From Ensifer oleiphilus (GTDB lineage Bacteria > Pseudomonadota > Alphaproteobacteria > Rhizobiales > Rhizobiaceae): a stretch of DNA of 64,000 nt. Where the stretch lies: NCBI RefSeq assembly GCF_013371465.1, contig NZ_JABWDU010000001.1:797794-861793 (forward strand), in the 5' to 3' direction. The translations under genes were made by a program, and so were the position numbers. Of this stretch, positions 34,983 to 43,470 are shown piece after piece. Under the pieces are notes generated by a model. The model did not search any database. It was not told the DNA's origin and saw nothing but the letters and a program-made list of their open reading frames with translations. Position 1 is the stretch's first letter; every line of letters starts with the position of its first letter.

Positions 34983-36047
34983 TCAGCGGCTGGCAGCTGC
35001 GAGCCGCAACGCGCGATCGTGCCGGCCGAAATCGATGGATCCGGTCGCCATCATGTCGACGCCTTCGCCCGCAGCGCTTTCGGCTTCCGCGCGGCTGATG
35101 AGCAGAGGCTGGCTTTCGATTGCGGCCTTTGCCTGGGCAGCGACGGATGCGCCGGTCCCGTCATAGGCCTTGGCTATGAGAACGAGGGGCATCGGTTTTT
35201 CCGGCAACAGGACACCACCCGCCCATATCGATCGCAAGGCGGCGCTCGACATGGCAGCAACGTTGACGTCGATGTCGTCGAGCGTGCCGGGCACCCGATA
35301 GGGGCAGCGTCGCTTGCCGCAATTGATCCCCGAAGAAAACTGCCATAGCGCGTAGCTGTCCCAGTTGCCCATCGGGAAGACCTGGCGGATATCCGGCTTG
35401 TAGCGCGCGTACCAGAGTGGCAGCCGCGACAGCAGCCGATGCTTGGAGCGGTTGGCCGCGATGTATTTCGCCGTCACGTGGTTGGTGTAGAGCATCGGGT
35501 AGCGGCCCGTGCGTGTCTTGATGTGGCCGGCAAAGATCGCCGCGTCTTCGAGCGACATGTATTTGTCCGGGTCGATGCCTTCGAGATCGAGCACCATCAG
35601 CTCGTCGTCACGCGGCTCCGCATAGTCGAGGAAATGGTTGGCCTGATCGACCGGGTTGCCGGGGCGGGCGAGATGGTAGGCGCCCCAGAGCAGCCCATGG
35701 GCGCGGGCGATCATCCGCCGTGTCTGGTATAGCTCGCGGCTGACCGCGTATTTGCGCCACATCGTCTTGCAATGGGCAAACGTGTCGCCGCCATGATCGC
35801 CGGTGCAGGAGAAGCTTTCCGGCAAGCCGTCGGAAGCCTTGGCGATGAAGCCCGAGATGCGCTTGTCGGCAAGCATTTCTTCCCAGTCGATGCTGTTCAT
35901 CTCGTAGGCATCGACGATGATGGCGTTCGATTTCGTCTTCCAGGGCTCCAACTCGCCGGCGCGTGCGTTTGCCGCCGCGAAAGCCAGACCCAGAAGGGTC
36001 GCGAGGCGCAGAATCATCCGTAACGTGGAGATATGCCGCTTTGCCAT
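34983..36047 (-). CDS. GH25 family lysozyme (muramidase-like), exported
   Basis: A 354-residue protein with a signal peptide (MILRLATLLGLAFAAANARA within the first 30 residues). The glycoside hydrolase family 25 fold is indicated by IIVDAYEMNSIDWEEM at the start, GLLWGAYHLARPGNPVDQAN and LMVLDLEGIDP, which holds the acidic D-x-E pair, plus LPLWYARY and YALWQFSSG. These enzymes cleave the glycan strands of peptidoglycan. The long C-terminal region, ending in Ala/Arg-rich sequence, is not typical of the domain. It is a single gene convergent with the reductase gene. Confidence 0.88.
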   Translation of the reverse strand: MAKRHISTLRMILRLATLLGLAFAAANARAGELEPWKTKSNAIIVDAYEMNSIDWEEMLADKRISGFIAKASDGLPESFSCTGDHGGDTFAHCKTMWRKYAVSRELYQTRRMIARAHGLLWGAYHLARPGNPVDQANHFLDYAEPRDDELMVLDLEGIDPDKYMSLEDAAIFAGHIKTRTGRYPMLYTNHVTAKYIAANRSKHRLLSRLPLWYARYKPDIRQVFPMGNWDSYALWQFSSGINCGKRRCPYRVPGTLDDIDVNVAAMSSAALRSIWAGGVLLPEKPMPLVLIAKAYDGTGASVAAQAKAAIESQPLLISRAEAESAAGEGVDMMATGSIDFGRHDRALRLAAASR

Positions 36048-36456
36048 TCAGTGAGATTGCCGACTCTACAGTTAATGGATCGTAAATCCCAGTCCCCGAG
36101 CCGACTGTGCTTGAGACTGGGGCGAATGTATAGAGACTTGCGGCTGTATATAAGGGAGTGCTTCTGTTGTCGTCGCCATCCCTGGGAGGCACTGTTTCCG
36201 CACCTCGACAGGGCCTCTGTCACAATCTTGAAAACAGCGTTCACCATGGGCGTCGCATCGGCAGGAGCCTCAACTTCCTGTATCGGAACATGGAACAAAA
36301 CCCGTGACTTAGGCGTTGTGGCAGGATTTCGTTGCTTGCGATCGCCCCATCGGCGGGATCCGTATCGACACAAAGATGAAATCGCGCAAAACTGGCGGTT
36401 GTGATGGTGGCGCGCTGGCATCCAAGGCGGCGCACGGTACTCTTATGGAGGGTTAT
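36048..36456. other. Intergenic region between GH25 and BA14K-like genes
   Basis: About 400 bases with no convincing gene. CCCAGTC at 36088-36094 pairs with GACTGGG at 36115-36121, and TTGCGGCTGTATATAA near 36135-36152 is AT-rich. The two opposing open frames across this stretch are arginine/cysteine-rich and look like shadows. Confidence 0.45.
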
Positions 36457-36897
36457 GTGAGAAAAATGACAGGCAAGTGGTTCTCCGCAGTGCTTGCTGC
36501 GGCAGTCTTGGCGACTTCGGCCGCACCGTCCCAGGCTTTCATGCCGGCTCCGCCGCGTGTCGAACGGCAGAGCGAAGCAACCGAGATTCAGTATCGCCGA
36601 CCCGGCTACGAACGCCGCGGCGGTTACTACTATTACAACGGCTATCGCGGCTACAACTATCGCCGGCCGGGCTATCGCTACTACAATGGCTGGTGGTACC
36701 CCATGGCCGCCTTTGGTACAGGCGTGATCATCGGTGGCGCGATCGCCCAGCCGCCGCGCTACGAGCGTCCCGCTCCAGCCTATGGCAGCCGCCACGTGCA
36801 GTGGTGCTACGACCGCTATCGCTCTTATCGTGCCTACGACAACACCTACCAGCCCTATGGCGCGCCGCGCCGGCAGTGCTACTCGCCTTACAGCTAA
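36457..36897 (+). CDS. BA14K-like secreted protein
   Basis: A small secreted protein of about 146 residues starting at GTG 36457, preceded by GGAGGG (ATG at 36466 is an alternative). The signal peptide ends near [10 protein letters not shown]. The mature part is rich in Tyr, Gly, Arg and Pro ([20 protein letters not shown]), has one short hydrophobic segment ([12 protein letters not shown]), and ends with [20 protein letters not shown] plus a second Cys, as in the Brucella BA14K family (immunoreactive, lectin-like). The role is envelope-associated but undefined. A terminator follows. Confidence 0.85.
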   Translation: MRKMTGKWFSAVLAAAVLATSAAPSQAFMPAPPRVERQSEATEIQYRRPGYERRGGYYYYNGYRGYNYRRPGYRYYNGWWYPMAAFGTGVIIGGAIAQPPRYERPAPAYGSRHVQWCYDRYRSYRAYDNTYQPYGAPRRQCYSPYS

Positions 36898-36924
36898 GCA
36901 GGCAGGAAAGAGAGACATCGACGG

Positions 36925-36948
36925 AGGCCGGGCATCGTCCGGCCTTTC
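36925..36948 (+). terminator. Terminator after the BA14K-like gene
   Basis: AGGCCGG (36925-36931) pairs with CCGGCCT (36939-36945), followed by TTTCT on the plus strand, 27 bases after the stop codon. Confidence 0.75.
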
Positions 36949-36961
36949 TCGTGCGGCAAGA

Positions 36962-37951
36962 TCAGAGAATGCCGATCCGCCGGAGGATCCACCAGGCAAG
37001 GCCCATGGAAAGCGCGATGAACAGCGCGGCATAGAGCGTGCCGCTGCCGTCGGCGAAGGGAAGCGTGCCCGTGTTCATGCCAAAGAAGCCGGTGACCAGC
37101 GTCGGCGGCAGCAGGAAGGCCGTCATCAGCGACAGAATGTAGAGGTGCCGGTTGGTTTCGGATGAAATTTTGCTGTCGATCTCCTCGTGTAGCAGGCGCG
37201 CACGCTCCTGCAGAGCGAAGACGTCGCGATCGACAGACTCCAGCCGATCCGAAAGGCGCTCGGTGACGTCGATGAAGCCGGGCGGCACCTCGTCTTCCTC
37301 CGACGCCCCGGCGCGGCGCAGCAGAGCGAGGATCGTGCGCAGATGTCGGTGAAGGCGAACGACCGTCCGACGCAACGGCGCCAGGCCCGGCTGCTGCCGG
37401 TGGCCGGCCTCGCCGTAGACATGGTCCTCGATGACATTCAGCTCTTCGGTGAGTTCCAGCACCAGCGAGATCAGCGTGCGCTGGAATTCCACCACCAGCA
37501 TTTCAAAGAGATCGATGGGCCGCGCGCATTTCGTGCTCTTCTCGACGGCCGCCTTCACCCGGTCGATGCTGCGCAGCGGGTGCAGCCGGGTGGTGATGAT
37601 CACCCTGTCGTTGACGGCGAAATGCAGCCAGCCGATCGTCTTCGTCACCGCGTCGAAGGTGCGCTCGAAATCGACGAGAGTTCCATGCACGATATCGTCG
37701 GAAACGGTGATGGCCGCCTGGGTGTCGTGGCTGGTCAGCGTCGTCACAGCGGCTGGCGGAAGGTTCCCGATCCGCTCGATCAGCGCCGGCGTGCGCGCGT
37801 CCGAAAGCGCCAGGTGCAGCCAGATCCAGCCGTCGCCCTTGAGCAGGCCGTCGATCGAGGCGTCGTTGGCGATGCGTTGGCATCGGCTTTCGCCCGGCAG
37901 GAAGCGGTAGGCCCAGACGAGGCCGGGTATTTCGGGAGAAATCAGGTTCAT
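36962..37951 (-). CDS. zntB: CorA-family zinc transporter (ZntB-like)
   Basis: A 329-residue inner-membrane transporter. The large N-terminal cytoplasmic domain is followed by two C-terminal membrane helices (LYILSLMTAFLLPPTLVTGF and LYAALFIALSMGLAWWILRR). Between them is the CorA-superfamily GMN signature, here FFGMNTGTLPF, matching the ZntB form rather than the CorA form. ZntB is reported to carry zinc, probably as importer. It converges with the BA14K gene and diverges from the acyl-CoA dehydrogenase gene. Confidence 0.88.
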   Translation of the reverse strand: MNLISPEIPGLVWAYRFLPGESRCQRIANDASIDGLLKGDGWIWLHLALSDARTPALIERIGNLPPAAVTTLTSHDTQAAITVSDDIVHGTLVDFERTFDAVTKTIGWLHFAVNDRVIITTRLHPLRSIDRVKAAVEKSTKCARPIDLFEMLVVEFQRTLISLVLELTEELNVIEDHVYGEAGHRQQPGLAPLRRTVVRLHRHLRTILALLRRAGASEEDEVPPGFIDVTERLSDRLESVDRDVFALQERARLLHEEIDSKISSETNRHLYILSLMTAFLLPPTLVTGFFGMNTGTLPFADGSGTLYAALFIALSMGLAWWILRRIGIL

Positions 37952-38061
37952 GTGAACGCCTTGGCGAGGGCCATCGTTACTGGCTTCTATGCGCCGTTGA
38001 TGACAGTTTTGTTACGGTGCCGTCCGCGCCGGGAGCCATCGCCATGCGGGCTGAATTGACG

Positions 38062-38077
38062 TTGACGTTTACGTAAA
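38062..38077. promoter_or_regulatory. LiuR-like palindromic operator
   Basis: TTGACGTTTACGTAAA is a near-perfect palindrome (ACGT-TT-ACGT core) 72 bases before the acyl-CoA dehydrogenase start. It resembles operators of the MerR-family LiuR regulators that control branched-chain amino acid and acyl-CoA degradation genes in proteobacteria. No such regulator gene is present in the window. Confidence 0.6.
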
Positions 38078-38148
38078 AATCAATAGTGTTCGGCCAAACG
38101 AAGATGCGCCGGCAGCTGCGAAAGCGCCCGGTATCTGGGAGGATCATC

Positions 38149-39927
38149 ATGTACAAGGCACCCGTTGACGAGATTTCATTCACGCTGAAGCACGTGGCCG
38201 GCATGGCCGGCGCGCTGGAAAGCGGCGCCCTTGGCGATCTTGGCGAAGATCTCGTCGATGCGATCCTGTCGGAAGCCGGACGGTTTGCGACCGAGGAAGT
38301 GGCGCCGCTCGGCGACGTCGGCGACAGACAGGGTTCCCGCCTCGTCGATGGCAAGGTCCAGACCCCGGATGGCTGGCGCGATCTCTATCACAACTGGATT
38401 GGCGGCGGCTGGAACGGCTTGACGGCGCCGGAAGAATTCGGCGGCCAGAACCTGCCGCATATGCTCCATGTCGCCGCGATGGAAATGTGGAACGCCGGCT
38501 CGATGGCTTTTGCGCTGGGGCCCACGCTCACCATGGGCGCCGTAGACGCGCTGGAGAAGCACGGCTCCGAAGCCCTGAAGGGGACCTATCTGCCGAAGAT
38601 GGTGTCCGGCGAATGGACCGGCACCATGAACCTGACGGAGCCGCATGCCGGCTCCGATCTCGGTGTTCTCAAAAGCCGGGCCGAGCGCCGCGATGACGGC
38701 ACCTATCGCATCTTCGGCCAGAAGATTTTCATCACCTGGGGCGAACACGACTTTACCGACAACATCGTTCATCTCGTGCTTGCACGGCTGCCGGATGCGC
38801 CTGCGGGCACCAAGGGCATCTCGCTGTTCCTCGTGCCGAAGTTCCTGGTGAATACCGACGGTTCGCTCGGCGAGCGCAACGATCTGTTCTGCCATTCGCT
38901 GGAGCACAAACTCGGCATTCATGGTTCGCCGACCTGCACGATGATCTACGGCGACGGCAAGTTCGGCGCTGAAAAGGGGGCGATCGGCTATCTGATCGGC
39001 GAGGAAAACCGCGGCCTTGCCTGCATGTTCACGATGATGAACAACGCCCGGCTTGCGGTCGGCATGCAGGGCGTCGCGATTGCCGATGCCGCCACGCAGA
39101 AGGCGATCGCCTTTGCCAAGGAACGCACTCAGGGCAAGGCGCCTGGCTGGTCCGGCGAGGGCATGAGCCCGATCATCGAGCACCCGGATGTCGCCCGCAT
39201 GCTGCTGACCATGAAGGCTCTGACCCAAGGCTCGCGCGCCATCGCCTATGCCTGTGCCCACGCGGTGGACATGGGCCACGCTGACGGCGACAAGACGACG
39301 TACTGGCAGGAACGCTCCAGCCTCTTGACGCCGATCGCCAAGTCGTTCGCCACCGATGCCGGCGTTGACGTCGCCTCGCTCGGCATACAGGTTCACGGCG
39401 GCATGGGCTTCATCGAGGAGACCGGTGCTGCCCGTTATCTTCGCGACGCCCGCATCGCCCCGATCTATGAGGGTACCAACGGCATCCAGGCGATCGATCT
39501 CGTCACCCGCAAACTGCCGCTTTCGGGCGGCGCGCATGTGCGCGGCTTCATCGCTGAACTGCGCGAGATCGCTTCCGCCGTCCGCGCTTCCAACCGCGAA
39601 GGTTTCGGCGCGACGGCAGCGCGCCTCGATGTGGCGCTCGACGATCTCTCCGATGCGACGGAATGGCTGCTTGCGGCCGTGTCAGCCGGCAAGCTCTCCG
39701 AGGCATTGGCTGGCGCGACTGCCTATCAGCGCCTTTTTGGCCTTGCCTTGACCGGTGCCTACCTCGCCAAGGGTGGTCTCGCCAAAACGTCTGATGGCAA
39801 GGATGAGCAGCGCATCGCGCTCAGCCGGTTCGCCGCCGAAAACATGCTGGCGGAAACCTCCGCCTTGAAGGATCTCGTCGTTACCGGCGCCGACAGCCTC
39901 GCTGCCGCGCGAGCCGTCTTGGGTTGA
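38149..39927 (+). CDS. Acyl-CoA dehydrogenase
   Basis: The 592-residue product of the ATG at 38149 (preceded by GGGAGG) is a long-type acyl-CoA dehydrogenase that oxidises acyl-CoA to enoyl-CoA with FAD. Family signatures are GTMNLTEPHAGSDLG, FITWGEHDF, GGMGFIEETGAARYLRDARI and YEGTNGIQAIDLVTRKL, the last holding the catalytic glutamate. The extra C-terminal domain of about 120 residues is typical of the FadE-like subfamily of 590-600 residues. The crotonase gene follows 11 bases later. A LiuR-like site lies upstream. Confidence 0.93.
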   Translation: MYKAPVDEISFTLKHVAGMAGALESGALGDLGEDLVDAILSEAGRFATEEVAPLGDVGDRQGSRLVDGKVQTPDGWRDLYHNWIGGGWNGLTAPEEFGGQNLPHMLHVAAMEMWNAGSMAFALGPTLTMGAVDALEKHGSEALKGTYLPKMVSGEWTGTMNLTEPHAGSDLGVLKSRAERRDDGTYRIFGQKIFITWGEHDFTDNIVHLVLARLPDAPAGTKGISLFLVPKFLVNTDGSLGERNDLFCHSLEHKLGIHGSPTCTMIYGDGKFGAEKGAIGYLIGEENRGLACMFTMMNNARLAVGMQGVAIADAATQKAIAFAKERTQGKAPGWSGEGMSPIIEHPDVARMLLTMKALTQGSRAIAYACAHAVDMGHADGDKTTYWQERSSLLTPIAKSFATDAGVDVASLGIQVHGGMGFIEETGAARYLRDARIAPIYEGTNGIQAIDLVTRKLPLSGGAHVRGFIAELREIASAVRASNREGFGATAARLDVALDDLSDATEWLLAAVSAGKLSEALAGATAYQRLFGLALTGAYLAKGGLAKTSDGKDEQRIALSRFAAENMLAETSALKDLVVTGADSLAAARAVLG

Positions 39928-39938
39928 GGGGAAATATC

Positions 39939-40691
39939 ATGACCGACCAGGTCCTCGTCGAACGTCCCGATGCCTATCCAGGCGTTCAAGTCATCCGCCT
40001 CAACCGGCCGGAAAAGAAGAATGCCATCACACGCGACATGTACGCGAAGATGACGAACGCGCTGACTGTTGCAGGCAGCGATCCGGCCGTTCGCGTCACC
40101 GTGTTTCTCGGCACGGACGGGTGCTTTTCCGCCGGCAACGACATGGCCGACTTTCTGGCATTTGCCATGGGCGGCTCGATGGGCACGGAGGTCATCGATT
40201 TTCTGAAAGCCCTGGCGAGCGCGCCCAAGCCGGTCGTCTCCGGTGTCGACGGGCTTGCGATCGGCATCGGCACGACGATCCACCTGCATTGCGATCTGAC
40301 GATCTCGTCCGCCCGCTCTGTCTTCAAGACGCCCTTCGTCGATCTGGCCCTCGTGCCGGAAGCGGCGTCGAGCCTGATCGCGCCGCGCATCATGGGACAC
40401 CAGCGGGCCTTCGCACTGCTTGCCGCCGGCGAGCCGCTGGAGGCGCGCGATGCGCTCGAGGCCGGCCTCATCTGGAAGATCGTCGGCCAGGATGCCGTCG
40501 AAGACGAGACGCTATCGCTCGCTACGCGTCTTGCCAAGAAGCCACCGGAGGCCCTGCGCATCGCTCGCGACCTAGTCCGTGGTGACCGCAGCGACGTGCT
40601 CGCGCGTATCGACGAAGAGGCGAAGCACTTCGCGGCACAGCTGAAAAGCGCCGAGGCAAGGGCGGCTTTCGAAGCCTTCATGCGCCGCTAA
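39939..40691 (+). CDS. Enoyl-CoA hydratase/isomerase family protein
   Basis: A 250-residue crotonase-fold protein. The first oxyanion-hole region is FLGTDGCFSAGNDMADF, followed by PKPVVSGVDGLAIGIGTTI and FKTPFVDLALVPEAASSLIA. Only one of the two catalytic glutamates of enoyl-CoA hydratase is kept (VPEAAS); the first position is occupied by Val-Asp in PFVDLAL. This pattern resembles delta3,delta2-enoyl-CoA isomerases (ECI2-type) more than true hydratases. It forms a beta-oxidation pair with the adjacent acyl-CoA dehydrogenase gene. Confidence 0.88.
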   Translation: MTDQVLVERPDAYPGVQVIRLNRPEKKNAITRDMYAKMTNALTVAGSDPAVRVTVFLGTDGCFSAGNDMADFLAFAMGGSMGTEVIDFLKALASAPKPVVSGVDGLAIGIGTTIHLHCDLTISSARSVFKTPFVDLALVPEAASSLIAPRIMGHQRAFALLAAGEPLEARDALEAGLIWKIVGQDAVEDETLSLATRLAKKPPEALRIARDLVRGDRSDVLARIDEEAKHFAAQLKSAEARAAFEAFMRR

Positions 40692-40864
40692 GTCTCTGCC
40701 GGACGACGTTTTCAGCGCCCGACATGGGAAAGACTGGGGCGGCTTCCTAGCCGGCCCATTGTGAAGATCCCGTTGCTGCCGGTATCCCGAACTCGCATAT
40801 GTCAATTTTAATCGCTTCTTAAATAGCAATCGCTAGCGTGCGGCGCGATAGGCCCACCCTCCGG

Positions 40865-40904
40865 GGGGCCCCGGCCGCATGAAGCATGGCCGGCCCCGCC
40901 TTTT
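40865..40904 (+). terminator. Terminator-like hairpin in the crotonase-chemoreceptor interval
   Basis: GGGGCC-CCGGCC-GCATG and CATGGCCGG-CCCC pair with small bulges, followed by TTTT at 40901-40904. It sits 174 bases after the crotonase gene. The rest of the 338-base interval (40692-41029) holds no gene that I can support. Confidence 0.6.
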
Positions 40905-41029
40905 AGGCATGTTCAACGTTTTCCCGAGGCTTGACCAACCGCCATTCCGGCGGCTGAACGATGCTGCGCGTGAAAATCATCGAGAGCTCATGTCCGGCGA
41001 AGTACGCCGGCCCCTGCTAGGAGCCCATC

Positions 41030-43129
41030 TTGTCCAATCGATCGAACCTCATGACGCGTATTCTTGTTGCCGCGTCCGGTGTCGTTGTCACCGCCTTCGC
41101 CGGCTTTTCCGTCTATATCGACTCGCTTCAGTACGATACCACCACCAAGGCGGTCGAAGAGAACATCTCTTCCTCCGGCGTCCAGGCAGCCCAGAGCGTC
41201 GCCAAGTGGCTGAACGGTCGCGTCACGCTGACGGCGATGGTGGCAGATGCCGCCGGCCGCGCGGCTGATGACAACGGCGTCCAGCCGATCCTCAAGAACG
41301 ACGTGCTGACCAACGAGTTCATCTCGACCTATGTCGGCAACGAGGCCGGCAAGTTCATCACCTGGCCTGACAATCCGATGCCCGCCGGCTATGATCCGCG
41401 CCAGCGTCCGTGGTACCAGCAGGCGGTCAAGGCCGACGCGCGCGTCCTCACCGAGCCCTATGTCGATGCCTCGACCGGCGACCTCATCATCAGCGCCGCC
41501 GTTCCGGTCAAGCGCGATGGCAAGCTTTACGGCGTCACCGGCAGCGACTTCTCGCTGGAAACACTGGTCTCGATGGTCAAGGGCATCGACGTCGGCGGTG
41601 AAGGTTTTGCCTTCCTCGCCAGCAAGGACGGTCAGATCCTCGTCCACCCGGATTCCAAGCTCGTCACCAAGACGCTTTCCGATGCCTTCCCGATCGACAC
41701 GCCGACGATCAGCTCCGGCATCATGAACACCGAACTCGACGGCAAGCCGATGATCGTCAGCTTCGTGCCCGTTGAGGGCCTGCCTTCGGTCGAATGGTAT
41801 GTCGGCTTCGTCATCGACGCCGATGTCGCCTATTCCGCGATCGATCAGTTCCGCATTGCCGCCACCGTTGCGACCATTCTTGCTGTCGGCGTCATGCTCG
41901 TCTTCCTCGCAACCTTCCTCAACCGTTTGGTCATCCGCCCCGTTACCGACATGACCGGCGCGATGGAAAAGCTCGCTTCGGGCAACCACAACGTCGAAAT
42001 TCCCGGTGAAGAGCGTACCGACCAGATCGGCTCGATGGCCGCGGCCGTCGCCGTCTTCAAGGCCAATGCGGTCGAACGTGCTCGTCTCGAAGACGAAGCG
42101 GATGCGAACCGTTCGCTGTCGGAGCGTGAGCGTCTGGAACGCCAGGCGCGGGATGCGCGTGAGGCAGCCGAAGTGCAGCAGGCCGTCGATGGTCTGGCAA
42201 CCGGTCTCGGTCGTCTTGCCGACGGCGATCTTGCCTACCGGATCGACAATCCCTTCGCCGATCGTCTCGATCGCCTGCGCGCCGACTTCAACAACTCGGT
42301 CGCCAAGCTGCACGACACGCTCTGCGCCGTCGGGGCCAACGCCCGCGGCATCGATGCCGGCGCGACGGAAATCCGCTCGGCCGCTGACGATCTCGCCCGC
42401 CGCACCGAGCAGCAGGCAGCCTCCGTCGAAGAAACGGCAGCAGCGCTTGAAGAGATCACCACCACGGTCAAGGACTCCGCCCGCCGCGCCGAGGAAGTCG
42501 GCGCGCTGGTGGCCCGCACTCGGGCGGGTGCTGAAAAGTCCGGCGAGGTCGTTGCCAACGCCGTCGTGGCGATGCATGCGATCGAGAAGTCCTCTGGCGA
42601 AATCTCCAACATCATCGGCGTCATCGACGATATCGCCTTCCAGACCAACCTCCTGGCGCTGAATGCCGGCGTCGAAGCGGCGCGCGCCGGGGAAGCGGGC
42701 AAGGGCTTTGCCGTCGTTGCCCAGGAAGTGCGTGAGCTGGCGCAGCGTTCGGCCAATGCCGCCAAGGAGATCAAGGCGTTGATCACCACCTCGGGCAACC
42801 AGGTGCGCAGCGGCGTGACGCTGGTCGGCGACACCGGCAAGGCACTGGAAACGATCGTTGCCGAAGTCCAGGAGATCAACAAGCATGTGAGCGCGATCGT
42901 CACTGCGACGCGCGAACAGTCGACCGGTCTTCAGGAGATCAACACGGCGGTCAACACCATGGACCAGGGCACGCAGCAGAACGCGGCGATGGTGGAAGAG
43001 CAGACGGCGGCAAGCCATGGCCTGGCGTCCGAAGCAGCCTCGCTCAACGCGCTTCTCGCCCAGTTCAACCTCGGCAACACCCAGAGCGCCTACGCGCCGG
43101 CCGCAGCACCGCGCCGTCGCGCCGCATAG
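41030..43129 (+). CDS. Methyl-accepting chemotaxis protein with Cache sensor (MCP 1)
   Basis: The start is a TTG at 41030 with TAGGAG at 41019-41024; an ATG at 41051 is the alternative. The 699-residue receptor has a membrane helix near residues 8-30 and a periplasmic dCache-like sensor ([20 protein letters not shown] and [16 protein letters not shown]). A second helix (about 280-304), a HAMP domain and a methyl-accepting signalling domain follow, with the tip [20 protein letters not shown]. The C-terminus lacks a CheR-docking pentapeptide. From residue 353 (base 42086) to base 43102 it matches MCP 2 in 334 of 339 residues. Ligands detected by such Cache domains include amino and organic acids. 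Confidence 0.93.
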   Translation: MSNRSNLMTRILVAASGVVVTAFAGFSVYIDSLQYDTTTKAVEENISSSGVQAAQSVAKWLNGRVTLTAMVADAAGRAADDNGVQPILKNDVLTNEFISTYVGNEAGKFITWPDNPMPAGYDPRQRPWYQQAVKADARVLTEPYVDASTGDLIISAAVPVKRDGKLYGVTGSDFSLETLVSMVKGIDVGGEGFAFLASKDGQILVHPDSKLVTKTLSDAFPIDTPTISSGIMNTELDGKPMIVSFVPVEGLPSVEWYVGFVIDADVAYSAIDQFRIAATVATILAVGVMLVFLATFLNRLVIRPVTDMTGAMEKLASGNHNVEIPGEERTDQIGSMAAAVAVFKANAVERARLEDEADANRSLSERERLERQARDAREAAEVQQAVDGLATGLGRLADGDLAYRIDNPFADRLDRLRADFNNSVAKLHDTLCAVGANARGIDAGATEIRSAADDLARRTEQQAASVEETAAALEEITTTVKDSARRAEEVGALVARTRAGAEKSGEVVANAVVAMHAIEKSSGEISNIIGVIDDIAFQTNLLALNAGVEAARAGEAGKGFAVVAQEVRELAQRSANAAKEIKALITTSGNQVRSGVTLVGDTGKALETIVAEVQEINKHVSAIVTATREQSTGLQEINTAVNTMDQGTQQNAAMVEEQTAASHGLASEAASLNALLAQFNLGNTQSAYAPAAAPRRRAA
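42086..43102 (+). repeat. Long direct repeat shared by MCP 1 and MCP 2 (copy 1)
   Basis: The 1017-base segment encoding the HAMP exit and signalling domain is repeated, without insertion or deletion, at 44644-45660. By eye the encoded proteins differ at five positions only (E/D, D/E, E/D, K/R, S/N). The nucleotide differences are mostly silent. Confidence 0.9.
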
Positions 43130-43152
43130 TAAAACATCTTAGATGCGAAATG

Positions 43153-43177
43153 AGACCCGGGGCACAACCCCGGGTCT
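43153..43177 (+). terminator. Rho-independent terminator after MCP 1
   Basis: AGACCCGGGG loop CCCCGGGTCT (43153-43177) followed by TTGCGTTTTG, 24 bases after the stop codon. The remaining 290 bases up to MCP 2 show no further gene; an AT-rich patch (TTTTTTACGTTTTGATAAAG, 43243-43262) may be a promoter. Confidence 0.8.
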
Positions 43178-43470
43178 TTGCGTTTTGACGCCGCTTCTCG
43201 AAAATCCGGCGCTGGAACCGTAATTCGTTGTTCGAACTCTCCTTTTTTACGTTTTGATAAAGTGTCGGGGCCTACCGTCCGATTGCCGCGAAATGACTTC
43301 GCACCGCACATCCGCCGATCGGGTCCATCTCCTGAAAAGGTCGCCTCAGGACCGCCGCGCTGTGTTCCAGACACCTGCCTCACGCTGCGCGTGTTTTGGC
43401 TTTTCCATCACGCGTTCGAAGTTTTGCTCGTGATCCGCTTTTCAAGCGATCGCGCGAAGGGAGACGAACG

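Noticed and set aside
36014-36421. Opposing open frames between the GH25 and BA14K-like genes
   Set aside because: Both are Arg/Cys-rich, lack ribosome-binding sites and overlap each other.
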